DNA from: an uncultured Clostridia bacterium
GTDB taxonomy: Bacteria; Bacillota; Clostridia; Monoglobales; Monoglobaceae
DNA length: 23,687 bases
NCBI GenBank assembly: GCA_934463175.1
Contig: CAKSIW010000045.1
Coordinates: 1-23,687 of the forward strand
Direction of reading: 5' to 3'
Part shown: piece after piece, positions 1-7,548 of the stretch
Position numbering within the stretch: position 1 is the stretch's first letter
Layout: each line of letters starts with the position of its first letter
Program-made: the position numbers and the translations under genes
Notes under the pieces: model-generated
The model's database searches: none
Told to the model about the DNA's origin: nothing
Seen by the model: only the letters and a program-made list of their open reading frames with translations

Positions 1-1490
1 GCAAGGTTATTCTTCAGAGACAGTGCCGAATTATATGACTGCGGAACTGCATACCATGACGAAGCCTTTTTTCCGAGATAGATTATCAAGTCCACATCAA
101 GCAGCATTTCAATGTTTAAGGCGGCTTTTTTAAGACGGTTTATGAATGCCTCCGAATTGTCGATGCTTGAAATGCAGACTGTTGTCTGAAGATCCATGTC
201 AATTATTTTCAAATACCTTGAAGAGTCAAGATTTGCGTTCAGAATTTCATTGATTGATAATCTAATGTCGTTCAGACCGTCGTTTGTGAGCATGGATTTC
301 AGCTCCTGATAGTTTCTGTAGGTCACGATGAAACAAACAAGCGGAAAATTCACCGAATCGAGATGATGAGTGATAATCCCTTCCTTAATCTGCATATTTG
401 TGAGCGTTTGAGTCATGAGCTGAAGCAGAAATTTGTCCGTAAGATTTATTTTTGATTCCGATATGATTTCATTCATAATGTTTTTCTGATCCACCAGAGA
501 GGTTATATATGACTGAATCGCTTCAAACTCTCCCGTTTCCTCATTCAGCTCACCTTTCGGAAGAGATTTAACGAGCTTTTTGACGGGAGAATACAGGTTG
601 TTTACATTTGAATTTGCTGCCGCAAGCAAAACAAATGACAGCGTCAGAACAAGCAGAATGAACAGTATGAAAAAGCTGTTCAAATGTATAATGTATGACA
701 AATAAGGAATATACGATGTGTAGTATACTTCACCGAAATAATTTGAAAATGTGTGTGCGGATACGGTTTTCTTGAAGCGCGGTATTTCGGCTTCGGTTGG
801 TACTTCTTCGGTTTTCTCGTTGTATAAAACACTTGCGTTATATTTTTTGAAATTCAGTTCTGTCACAGAATCAATGCTTCCGCGCGATATACCCGAAAAA
901 AATGATTTCACATCATATAAAAACACAAATATATTCGGGTCATCAAGCTTGGTTTTGCATGAAATGACCGAAACTATGAAGTGGCTGCGTCCTGTGTCGG
1001 AATGTGCAATAAACATAAGACGGTCATTCTTGTTTGCGCTGCTGAGCTGCTGAACCGCTTGCGTTGTGACCGTTTCGTCAAGACCGAAGCTGTTCAGGAA
1101 AAAATGATAGGAAAGTGAACCCGAAGGCATTGCAACGCGATCCTTTTCCGGGCTGACAAGCCCGATGTAATAGTCCATGTTTTCAAAAAAACCGACAGAC
1201 GATATTTTCTTGCAGACTTCATTAAGCATCGCAGGACTGCCGGGTGAGTTTTTCTGAGAGAAACCCGAAACAGTGCTGTCGTCGGTGAGCATGGTTGCAA
1301 TGTTCATGCTGGATTCCATATAACCTTCAATTTTGTGTATGACTTCTGTTGAACGCTTCTGCTCATATTTCATAAAGTTGTTTTTTGAGCATATTGCATA
1401 GGCGGCATATGCGAGAATTGAAAAAACAACAATGTATACAATATAAACCGAAAACAGCTTCTTTTTCAAAAAGTTGTAGTAATGTGTCAC
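1..1490 (-). CDS. AraC-type transcriptional regulator with membrane sensor domain (partial, C-terminus off window)
   Basis: An uninterrupted minus-strand frame of 496 codons runs from a GTG at 1490 off the left edge. A GGGTGGGAG ribosome site lies 7 bases before the GTG. The product begins MTHYYNFLKKKLFSVYIV, with a first membrane helix at about residues 12-34, an extracellular region of about 235 residues, and a second helix at about 272-292 (FFILFILLVLTLSFVLLAAA). A cytoplasmic stretch follows that resembles the linker of YesN/LplR-like AraC regulators, including the motif SWYAVPQSYNSALSLKNN near the edge. In this family a C-terminal double helix-turn-helix binds DNA; that part is not in the window, so the AraC call is an inference from architecture and context. 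It is divergent from the ABC transporter operon and probably senses the imported glycan outside the cell and activates the operon. A histidine kinase of similar layout is the main alternative. Confidence 0.8.
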   Translation of the reverse strand, partial: MTHYYNFLKKKLFSVYIVYIVVFSILAYAAYAICSKNNFMKYEQKRSTEVIHKIEGYMESSMNIATMLTDDSTVSGFSQKNSPGSPAMLNEVCKKISSVGFFENMDYYIGLVSPEKDRVAMPSGSLSYHFFLNSFGLDETVTTQAVQQLSSANKNDRLMFIAHSDTGRSHFIVSVISCKTKLDDPNIFVFLYDVKSFFSGISRGSIDSVTELNFKKYNASVLYNEKTEEVPTEAEIPRFKKTVSAHTFSNYFGEVYYTSYIPYLSYIIHLNSFFILFILLVLTLSFVLLAAANSNVNNLYSPVKKLVKSLPKGELNEETGEFEAIQSYITSLVDQKNIMNEIISESKINLTDKFLLQLMTQTLTNMQIKEGIITHHLDSVNFPLVCFIVTYRNYQELKSMLTNDGLNDIRLSINEILNANLDSSRYLKIIDMDLQTTVCISSIDNSEAFINRLKKAALNIEMLLDVDLIIYLGKKASSWYAVPQSYNSALSLKNNL

Positions 1491-1525
1491 GGTAAATCTC
1501 CCACCCTTTTTTTCATTATAAAATA

Positions 1526-1554
1526 AGTATAGCAGATTAAAAAAAGCTTGTCCA
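1526..1554 (-). promoter_or_regulatory. Sigma-A-like promoter of the regulator gene
   Basis: On the minus strand, TGGACA (1554-1549) is followed by a 17-base spacer and TATACT (1531-1526). This is close to the TTGACA-17-TATAAT consensus. Transcription would start about 1519 and leave a short leader before the GTG at 1490. A second TATAAT-like box lies just downstream but lacks a well-placed -35. Confidence 0.55.
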
Positions 1555-1573
1555 CTCAAAAACGGCTTTTGAT

Positions 1574-1606
1574 AAAAAAAGTATGCATTTTACAAAAAAT
1601 CTATGC
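1574..1606. promoter_or_regulatory. Direct repeat, candidate operator for the AraC-type regulator
   Basis: The 13-base pattern A6-N2-TATGC occurs at 1574-1586 and again at 1594-1606, exactly 20 bp apart, or about two helical turns. A third, inverted copy of the core (GCATAGA, complement TCTATGC) lies at 1661-1667. AraC-family proteins commonly bind paired half-sites about 20-21 bp apart on one face of the helix. The sites lie between the two divergent promoters, about 20 bp behind the regulator -35 and about 37-130 bp behind the operon -35. Binding itself is inferred. Confidence 0.4.
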
Positions 1607-1703
1607 TGGAAAAAACATACTTTATAAGATGTAAAAAATAGCAAAAAGTGCCCTGATATGGCATAGATGACAAAAAGTTTAGGTTAAATGCAAAAAATGT
1701 TTG

Positions 1704-1732
1704 TTGAAAACAACGGGGGGCAATGATAAAAT
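1704..1732 (+). promoter_or_regulatory. Sigma-A-like promoter of the ABC transporter/lyase operon
   Basis: TTGAAA (1704-1709) is followed by a 17-base spacer and TAAAAT (1727-1732), a near-consensus vegetative promoter. The predicted start is about 1739, giving a leader of about 48 bases before the first permease. No other equally good promoter was seen until 22083, so this may drive most of the 20-kb gene series. Confidence 0.6.
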
Positions 1733-1786
1733 AAATATAGAGTCGACCAACAAAAAAATACGTAATACGAAAGGGGTTTTGCCGTA

Positions 1787-2749
1787 ATGGACAATGCAAA
1801 CAAAATTCGCGGCAGCATGGAAAAATCCACAGAAAAGAAACGGTCAGGGAAAACATTTTCGGAGATTCTGCGTGACCGTCAGCTGTATATAATGCTGATA
1901 CCGTTTGTTCTTTACTACATATTGTTTCTTTATATGCCGATGTACGGACTGCAAATAGCGTTTAAGGACTACAAGCCGTTTGTCGGTGTTGTGGGCAGCA
2001 AATGGGTGGGGCTCAAGCACTTCATAAACTTTTTCACAGGACCTTATGCGTGGCGCGTAATCAGAAACACATTTATGATTAACGTTTATGAAGTTATGTT
2101 CACATTCACACTGACGGTGGTCATGGCGCTGCTGCTCAACGAGATAACACACAAAAAGCTGAGAACAATGGTTCAGACAATTGTTTATATGCCCCATTTT
2201 ATATCTATTGTTGTCGTTGCAGGATTGGTAATTTCGATTCTGTCACCGACATCGGGCATAGTTAATGCGGTGATTGAAAAGCTTGGCGGCGAAAGAACAT
2301 ATTTTTTGGCAAATCCAAGATTTTTTAAACCGATATTTGTGCTGATGAACGGCTGGTCGGGAATTGGGTTCGGAACAATAATATACACCTCGGCAATCTG
2401 TTCAATTGATGAAAGTCTGTATGAGGCGGCGGAAATCGACGGCGCGGGCAGAATGAAGAAAATGCTTCATGTGACGCTGCCCGGCATAAAGAGCACAATT
2501 GTGATAATGCTTATCCTGAGAATGGGACAAATGCTCTCTGTCGGCTCGGACGCAATTCTGCTTTTATATCAGCCGATAACCTATGAAACTGCTGACGTAA
2601 TTTCAACATTCGTGTTCAGATACGGAATTGAGAACGGAGACTATTCTTTTGCATCGGCGGTCGGAATGTTCAACGGAGTTGTGGCATTGGTGCTTGTCGT
2701 TGCGGCAAACAAAATTTCACAGAAGGTCAGCGAAACCAGTCTATGGTAA
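1787..2749 (+). CDS. Carbohydrate ABC transporter permease, LplB/CUT1 type
   Basis: Integral membrane permease of 320 aa, one of a pair that forms the channel of an oligosaccharide importer. The N-terminus holds a basic segment and then a first membrane helix (about 33-53, ending FLYMPMYGLQIAFKDY), typical of the LplB group. Further helices lie at about 96-118, 134-152, 184-206, 235-256 and 288-307. The EAA loop that docks the ATPase is clear at residues 213-232 (EAAEIDGAGRMKKMLHVTLP). An AAAGGGG ribosome site sits 10 bases before the ATG at 1787; a second ATG at 1817 has no comparable site. It is the first gene of the operon and is followed 19 bases later by its partner permease. No ATP-binding subunit is encoded nearby, as is usual for this family, which often shares an MsmX/MsiK-type ATPase. 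Confidence 0.93.
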   Translation: MDNANKIRGSMEKSTEKKRSGKTFSEILRDRQLYIMLIPFVLYYILFLYMPMYGLQIAFKDYKPFVGVVGSKWVGLKHFINFFTGPYAWRVIRNTFMINVYEVMFTFTLTVVMALLLNEITHKKLRTMVQTIVYMPHFISIVVVAGLVISILSPTSGIVNAVIEKLGGERTYFLANPRFFKPIFVLMNGWSGIGFGTIIYTSAICSIDESLYEAAEIDGAGRMKKMLHVTLPGIKSTIVIMLILRMGQMLSVGSDAILLLYQPITYETADVISTFVFRYGIENGDYSFASAVGMFNGVVALVLVVAANKISQKVSETSLW

Positions 2750-2768
2750 GCGGAATTGGAGATGAGAA

Positions 2769-3647
2769 ATGATGAAAAGAAAAGAGACATTGGGTGAAAA
2801 AAGCTTTAACGTTGTGAACTTTCTGATAATGTTCTTTGCCGTTGCCGTTGCAATATATCCGCTGTGGTATGTGCTTGTCGCATCGTTCTCAAACGCATCG
2901 GACGTCTCAACGGGAAAAGTTTTTTTCTGGATAAGAGGTTTCAACCTCGCGGCATATAAAAAAGCGTTTTCAACACCATACATAGGAACATCATATCTTA
3001 ACACGATTTTCTATTCGGTTGTCGGAACGGTTTTCTCAATGGTGCTGACAATTCTCGGCGGATATGCACTTTCCAAAAAGAGACTGCACGGCAGAGGATT
3101 TCTGATGTTCTTCATCAGCTTCACCATGTGGTTCAATGCGGGAATGATGCCGACATATGTAATATACAAAACACTTGGACTTCTCGACACAAGGCTCGGT
3201 GTCCTGTGCAGCGGTGCGGTTTCAACGTTTTATGTTATAATTATGCGTACGGCGTTTGAGGCAGTTCCGGATTCGCTGGAGGAATCAATGAAGCTTGACG
3301 GCGCAAGCGATTTTCAGGTGCTTTTTAATTGTTACATACACCTGGCTGTTCCGACGATAATGACATTGGTTTTATACTATTTTGTTCAGCGTTGGAACAC
3401 ATATCTGTGGCCGATGATAATTCTGAAATCGGAAAGCAAGGTTCCGCTTCAGGTTGTTCTGAAAAAGCTCATTGTTGAGATGAGCGGACTTTATGATGAT
3501 GTAAGTAATGCGGATATAAGCGCAATCAGCAAGGAAACGATAGTTTATGCGACAATGGTTATTGCAGTTGTTCCCATGCTTGTGATGTATCCGTTCATAC
3601 AAAAGTTTTTCATAAAAGGAGTTGTTGTGGGCGCGGTGAAGGGATAG
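2769..3647 (+). CDS. Carbohydrate ABC transporter permease, YtcP/LplC type
   Basis: Second channel subunit, 292 aa. A first helix at about 17-39 (FLIMFFAVAVAIYPLWYVLV) is followed by a periplasm-side loop, then helices at about 78-100, 110-130, 145-162, 195-215 and 258-280. The EAA docking loop is at about 171-195, with the core ESMKLDGASDFQVLF. The C-terminus ends FFIKGVVVGAVKG, closely matching the F-x-KG-hhhGAVKG ending that is characteristic of YtcP-like permeases. A GGAG site (2758-2761) precedes two adjacent ATG codons at 2769 and 2772, and either may be used. It forms the heterodimeric permease with the gene just upstream, and the solute-binding lipoprotein follows after 36 bases. Confidence 0.93.
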   Translation: MMKRKETLGEKSFNVVNFLIMFFAVAVAIYPLWYVLVASFSNASDVSTGKVFFWIRGFNLAAYKKAFSTPYIGTSYLNTIFYSVVGTVFSMVLTILGGYALSKKRLHGRGFLMFFISFTMWFNAGMMPTYVIYKTLGLLDTRLGVLCSGAVSTFYVIIMRTAFEAVPDSLEESMKLDGASDFQVLFNCYIHLAVPTIMTLVLYYFVQRWNTYLWPMIILKSESKVPLQVVLKKLIVEMSGLYDDVSNADISAISKETIVYATMVIAVVPMLVMYPFIQKFFIKGVVVGAVKG

Positions 3648-3683
3648 GTTTACAATTTTAAAGCACAGAAAAGGAGGAGAAAA

Positions 3684-5216
3684 ATGAGTTTATTCAAAAG
3701 GATTATTGCACTGGGAGGAGCAGCGGTCATGACGGCTTCATGCTTCACAGGGTGCGGTAACGGAGACAACAAGACAGAAGGCGGCGTGAAGGAGCTTTCG
3801 GCATATTTATATTTTTCGCCGACAGCATACACCGACAGTATGCCAATCTGGAAGGAAGCCGAGAAGAAAACGGGAATACGTCTCAAATCGGTTGTGTCAA
3901 CAATCAATTCAAACGAGTCTGCGGCATATTCCACAATGCTTGCCGGTGATAAGCTTCCGGACATAATCAGAAGCGGACACGGAAATCTGCGTGAGCTTGC
4001 AAGCGACGGAGGGCTTGTTCCGCTCGATGATTACATTGAAAAATGTGCACCGAACATAAAGAAATTCTTTGAAGCGTGTCCCGAGGCTGAAAAGGTGGCA
4101 ACAATGGAGGACGGGCATATATATTTCATTCCCGGATCACTTTCGGGTCTGGACAGTGACGGCAGCCCGTCGGCAGGCTTTTTCATCAGACAGGACTGGC
4201 TTGACAAGCTTGGACTTTCAACGCCGACAACAATCGAGGAATACTATAATGTTCTGAAAGCGTTCAAAAACAACGACCCGAACGGAAACGGCTTGAAAGA
4301 TGAAGTTCCGTATTTTGCAAGAGGCAAAAATCTGAAAGGACTTTTGCAGCTGTTTGACACAAATGACGACACCGTCCTGAGAGAGAACGGAACAGTCGAA
4401 TACGGTCCGATGACCGAAAAGTATAAGACTGCGATGAAAGAGCTTCAGAAATGGTATAAGGAAGGCTTGATTGACAGCGAAATTTTCTCGCGCAGCAATG
4501 CAAGAGAACAGCTTCTCGGTCAGAATCTCGGAGGAAGCACGGTTGACTGGTTCTCTTCAACATCGAAATATAACGAAACATATGCAGACGCGGTTCACGG
4601 CTTGAATTTCGTGGCAATGCTGCCGCCGAAAAACGTGAGCGGCGAGGTTAAGTCGATGGTCGGAAGAGAAAAGCTGCATTGGTACGGCTGGGGTATTTCA
4701 TCAAGCTGCGACAAGAAAAATTATGAAGACATTGTGAAATACTTTGATTTTTGGATGAGTGAAGAAGGACAGACCTTGATGTCATATGGCGTAAAGGGTC
4801 TGAGCTATGACGAGGACGGAAACGGAAACAAGGTGTGGTCTGACGAGGCAAAGGCGTATGCGGACGGAATACCGAACTATCTCCGTTCAATCGGATATGC
4901 TGAAATTGGCACAATCGGAAATCTTGACAGTGAAAAGTCGGCGATGAACGACATAGGACGCAAAGGCTTTGAAATGTATGAAGGAATCATTGCGCCGATT
5001 TTCCCGACAGTTGCATATACAGATGAGGAAAATGACACAATCAACAGCTGCAAGACAAACATTGACACAGCCGTTAAGGAACAGCAGCAGAAGTGGATTT
5101 TTGGAGAAGCTGACGTGGACGCAACATGGGACAGCTACATCAGTACACTTAAGAAAATGGGTGCTGATAAGCTTGTGAAGGTTTATAACGACGGCTATTC
5201 AAGAATGTATAAATAA
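3684..5216 (+). CDS. Extracellular solute-binding lipoprotein of the sugar ABC transporter (LplA/YtcQ-like)
   Basis: A 510-aa binding protein, the usual length for LplA/YtcQ-type family 1 solute-binding proteins. It starts with a lipoprotein signal (MSLFKRIIALGGAAVMTASC) and a lipobox FTGC whose Cys24 would be lipidated, followed by a Gly/Asn-rich flexible segment. Inside are patterns typical of this family: a KLPDII segment (about residue 90), the stretch FFIRQDWLDKLGLSTPTTIE (about 166-185), a DPNGNGLKDEVP loop (about 197-208) that resembles a calcium-binding turn, and a GWGISS segment. An excellent GGAGGAG ribosome site precedes the ATG. It would capture oligosaccharides released at the surface and pass them to the two upstream permeases. 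It is followed within 6 bases by a large imperfect palindrome that may affect its transcript. The ligand is unknown. Confidence 0.93.
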   Translation: MSLFKRIIALGGAAVMTASCFTGCGNGDNKTEGGVKELSAYLYFSPTAYTDSMPIWKEAEKKTGIRLKSVVSTINSNESAAYSTMLAGDKLPDIIRSGHGNLRELASDGGLVPLDDYIEKCAPNIKKFFEACPEAEKVATMEDGHIYFIPGSLSGLDSDGSPSAGFFIRQDWLDKLGLSTPTTIEEYYNVLKAFKNNDPNGNGLKDEVPYFARGKNLKGLLQLFDTNDDTVLRENGTVEYGPMTEKYKTAMKELQKWYKEGLIDSEIFSRSNAREQLLGQNLGGSTVDWFSSTSKYNETYADAVHGLNFVAMLPPKNVSGEVKSMVGREKLHWYGWGISSSCDKKNYEDIVKYFDFWMSEEGQTLMSYGVKGLSYDEDGNGNKVWSDEAKAYADGIPNYLRSIGYAEIGTIGNLDSEKSAMNDIGRKGFEMYEGIIAPIFPTVAYTDEENDTINSCKTNIDTAVKEQQQKWIFGEADVDATWDSYISTLKKMGADKLVKVYNDGYSRMYK

Positions 5217-5221
5217 ATTAG

Positions 5222-5391
5222 AACTGATTGCGGAACCGAAAAAACCAAGCTTGCGGATAACTTAAATATCCCCCTGTGTTTGCAGCCGCAAAACCCTTTC
5301 TTTGAAGGGAAGGCTTGCGGCGTAAACATTGTTATGTAAAAATTGTTTTATCCGCACAAAGCCGATGTTTCTTTGGATTCTGCAATCAGTT
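5222..5391. repeat. 170-bp imperfect palindrome / nested hairpin element
   Basis: The ends are inverted copies: AACTGATTGC at 5222-5231 matches GCAATCAGTT at 5382-5391, and the similarity continues inward (20 of the first 25 positions identical by eye). Further in are GCGGATAA (5253-5260) with TTATCCGC (5348-5355), GTTT (5278-5281) with AAAC (5324-5327), GCCGCAA (5285-5291) with TTGCGGC (5315-5321), and a CCCTT/AAGGG tip (5294-5309). All pairs share nearly the same centre, so one long hairpin can form. There is no U-tract after it, so a standard terminator is unlikely. It could be a transcript-stabilising or processing structure, an attenuator, or a MITE-like insertion. No clear target-site duplication was seen. 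Confidence 0.75.
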
Positions 5392-5424
5392 GTAGTAATC
5401 AAAATATAAAGGAGCTGTAAGACA

Positions 5425-7467
5425 ATGAAGAAAATTATAAGTTTACTGCTTGCGTTCGCAATGCTTGCCGGGGTTATGTGTGTTCCGGCATTTGCGGAAG
5501 ATATTACCCCGACAAAGGAGGGAAATCTTTCTTTCGCAAAGAGAAGTTCAACGGTTAAGGTTAATACCGACAACAGCATTGATACAACAGCGAACACATA
5601 TGAATCGATTAATGTTAAATATGACAGTGATACTGAAGGTTTTTCGGTTGGAAGCACTGCCGAAAGTCCGCAGTTCGTTCGTGTTGAGCTTGATATTGCG
5701 GCGGGTGCGCAGGACGCTTTGATAAGATTCCTGCCTGACACCGCTGCCTCAGGCGGTAATTTTAGAACCGGTGAAAAAACAATAAATGCAAACACCACAA
5801 AGCATTTATCAGCACTGCTTGATTTGAAAGTCAACAAGCTGTATGCATATTTGGGGGAAGAGGAAATCAGCAGTAAAAACGGCACGGCTTATGATGCTAA
5901 TGCCACGACTCCAGTGACAGCAATTACGATGTCGGCTATTTTTATAAAAACAACAAATGCTCAAACAGGAGCTATCACAATTTCAAATGCCAAGTACTAC
6001 ACATATAACGCTGCAACAGGCTATACTGCGGCAAAGTTTCAGGCGGCACATCTTCCCAAGGTTACAACAACCGCCGCTGCAACGGTTGTTTCAAGAAATA
6101 ACAGCACAGGCAAAGTGACAGCTAACACGGACGGAACATATACGCTCTCGAGAACGGGCGGAGACGGTTTGGTTGGTGTAACGGTGTCACACCCTTCAAC
6201 AACATACAATGAAGGCACAGCGGCGTATACTATGGTTACGCTTGACATTGAGCAGCTTCAGAACATTCAATCCTTCAAAACGCACAGCAACAGTTGCGCA
6301 GACACAAAGAAATATGCGGATATAGCGGCATTTAAGGACACAAACAGATTCCATAATGTGACAATTATAACGGATTTGGCTAACAAAAAAATTTATTACT
6401 ACGGAGACGGGAATTTAATCACTGCAAACAATGACAGTGAAGTGCTGAACGGAACAAGCAGTGAAAAATATGACGTGAGATTTTATTCTGACCTGAGTAA
6501 AAATCCCACATCAGGTGCTGTAACGGGTGAAGTGGTAAAGGTTAGCAACGCAAAGTATACAGTGTATTCATGCAATGCAACGCTGACTGAAATACAGAAT
6601 GAAGCTGCGGCTAATGCAACAAGAATTGCAGAGCTGAACAAAGGAACCGGAGAGACAACGGTGGCGGTGTATCCGGTTGTCAGAGGAAATCTGACAACTT
6701 CGGCAACAGCGGCGACTATTACGAAACCGTCAAACAATAATGCTTCATTAAAGTTTAATTTCCCGTACACGGTTAAATCAAGCAGCGGCAACGTGAAGTA
6801 TCTGCATTTTACGGCAAAGGCAAAAGCAGTTACCTACACTCAGGGAATTAATAATTTGTGTGTGGAAGGTTCAAACAAGCAGCTGTTCAGCAATTATTTT
6901 GTTATCAACGACACAACTGCTGAAAATAAGATTGATGCTATATATGACGTTGCAAACAAAAAGATGTACACATATTTTGACGGATACTATGCAGGAAGTG
7001 CTGACAACAGCGAGATAGACGAAGTGACTGATATTGCAGTTTACTACAGAGAACTGACCAATAACACAGACGAGACAAAAGAAATTGCAAAAACCAATTT
7101 CAGTGACTGCAAAATCACATACTACTACACAGACGGCGGAGGCAGCTGCACTCTTGATACTGTTAAGACGGCGGCGGGTGTTGTTAGTTCGGGCGTGAAA
7201 CTCAACGGTATTGTTGTGACGGCTCCGAGCGATGCGGCGGAAAACGGTAACCGTGTTTATCCGGCTTTGCACGGTGAGAACACAGATGATTATGTGCTCT
7301 ATATCGGAGGCTATGAAGACGGAAAGCTGAAGGAGTTTGTTGCGGCTGACAAAGCAATGGTGAACATCATGCCTGCGGAGTCATTCAAGGCATATTTCTG
7401 GAAGAAGGACGGAATGAAGCCGCAGAACGGAATTATTGACATCACGCTTCAGACAACGGTTCAGTAA
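5425..7467 (+). CDS. Secreted protein with three beta-sandwich-like repeats and a clostridial C-terminal Ig-like domain, unknown function
   Basis: A 680-aa exported protein. The signal peptide (MKKIISLLLAFAMLAGVMCV) ends at AFA-ED, with cleavage near residue 24. The mature protein is Asn/Thr-rich and consists of three related repeats of roughly 170-190 residues (about 25-205, 206-395 and 405-580). Each contains a strand pair like TDLANKKIYYYGDG (about 133-142, 316-328 and 507-520) followed by an exit motif like VSNAKYTVYS (about 187-194, 373-382 and 559-568). This pattern resembles LamG/concanavalin-like jelly rolls, though family membership is inferred. The last 90 residues carry YIGGYEDGKLKEF and FWKKDGMKPQ, resembling the C-terminal domain of many clostridial wall glycan enzymes. 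No catalytic domain was recognised. An AAAGGAG site lies 10 bases before the ATG. The same repeat recurs in two other proteins of this locus. A glycan-binding or scaffolding role is plausible. Confidence 0.75.
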   Translation: MKKIISLLLAFAMLAGVMCVPAFAEDITPTKEGNLSFAKRSSTVKVNTDNSIDTTANTYESINVKYDSDTEGFSVGSTAESPQFVRVELDIAAGAQDALIRFLPDTAASGGNFRTGEKTINANTTKHLSALLDLKVNKLYAYLGEEEISSKNGTAYDANATTPVTAITMSAIFIKTTNAQTGAITISNAKYYTYNAATGYTAAKFQAAHLPKVTTTAAATVVSRNNSTGKVTANTDGTYTLSRTGGDGLVGVTVSHPSTTYNEGTAAYTMVTLDIEQLQNIQSFKTHSNSCADTKKYADIAAFKDTNRFHNVTIITDLANKKIYYYGDGNLITANNDSEVLNGTSSEKYDVRFYSDLSKNPTSGAVTGEVVKVSNAKYTVYSCNATLTEIQNEAAANATRIAELNKGTGETTVAVYPVVRGNLTTSATAATITKPSNNNASLKFNFPYTVKSSSGNVKYLHFTAKAKAVTYTQGINNLCVEGSNKQLFSNYFVINDTTAENKIDAIYDVANKKMYTYFDGYYAGSADNSEIDEVTDIAVYYRELTNNTDETKEIAKTNFSDCKITYYYTDGGGSCTLDTVKTAAGVVSSGVKLNGIVVTAPSDAAENGNRVYPALHGENTDDYVLYIGGYEDGKLKEFVAADKAMVNIMPAESFKAYFWKKDGMKPQNGIIDITLQTTVQ

Positions 7468-7548
7468 TTATTCAGCCTGAAGAACCGACTGAATCCTTAT
7501 AATATCAATTTTTTTCAATTCATCAGCACCAAGGAGGAGCTAAGTTCT

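Noticed and set aside
751..1053. Plus-strand frame of 100 codons
   Set aside because: It lies antisense to the continuous minus-strand regulator frame and has no promoter or ribosome site that stands out.
5262..5885. Minus-strand frame of 207 codons over the palindrome and the start of the 680-aa gene
   Set aside because: It overlaps the signal peptide and first repeat of the plus-strand gene and has no convincing family features; it is an antisense shadow.
7468..7548. ATTCAG/CTGAAT inverted repeat between the 680-aa and 1204-aa genes as a terminator or attenuator
   Set aside because: The arms are only six bases with a 13-base loop, and the later T-run is too far from the stem; there is no clear structure.
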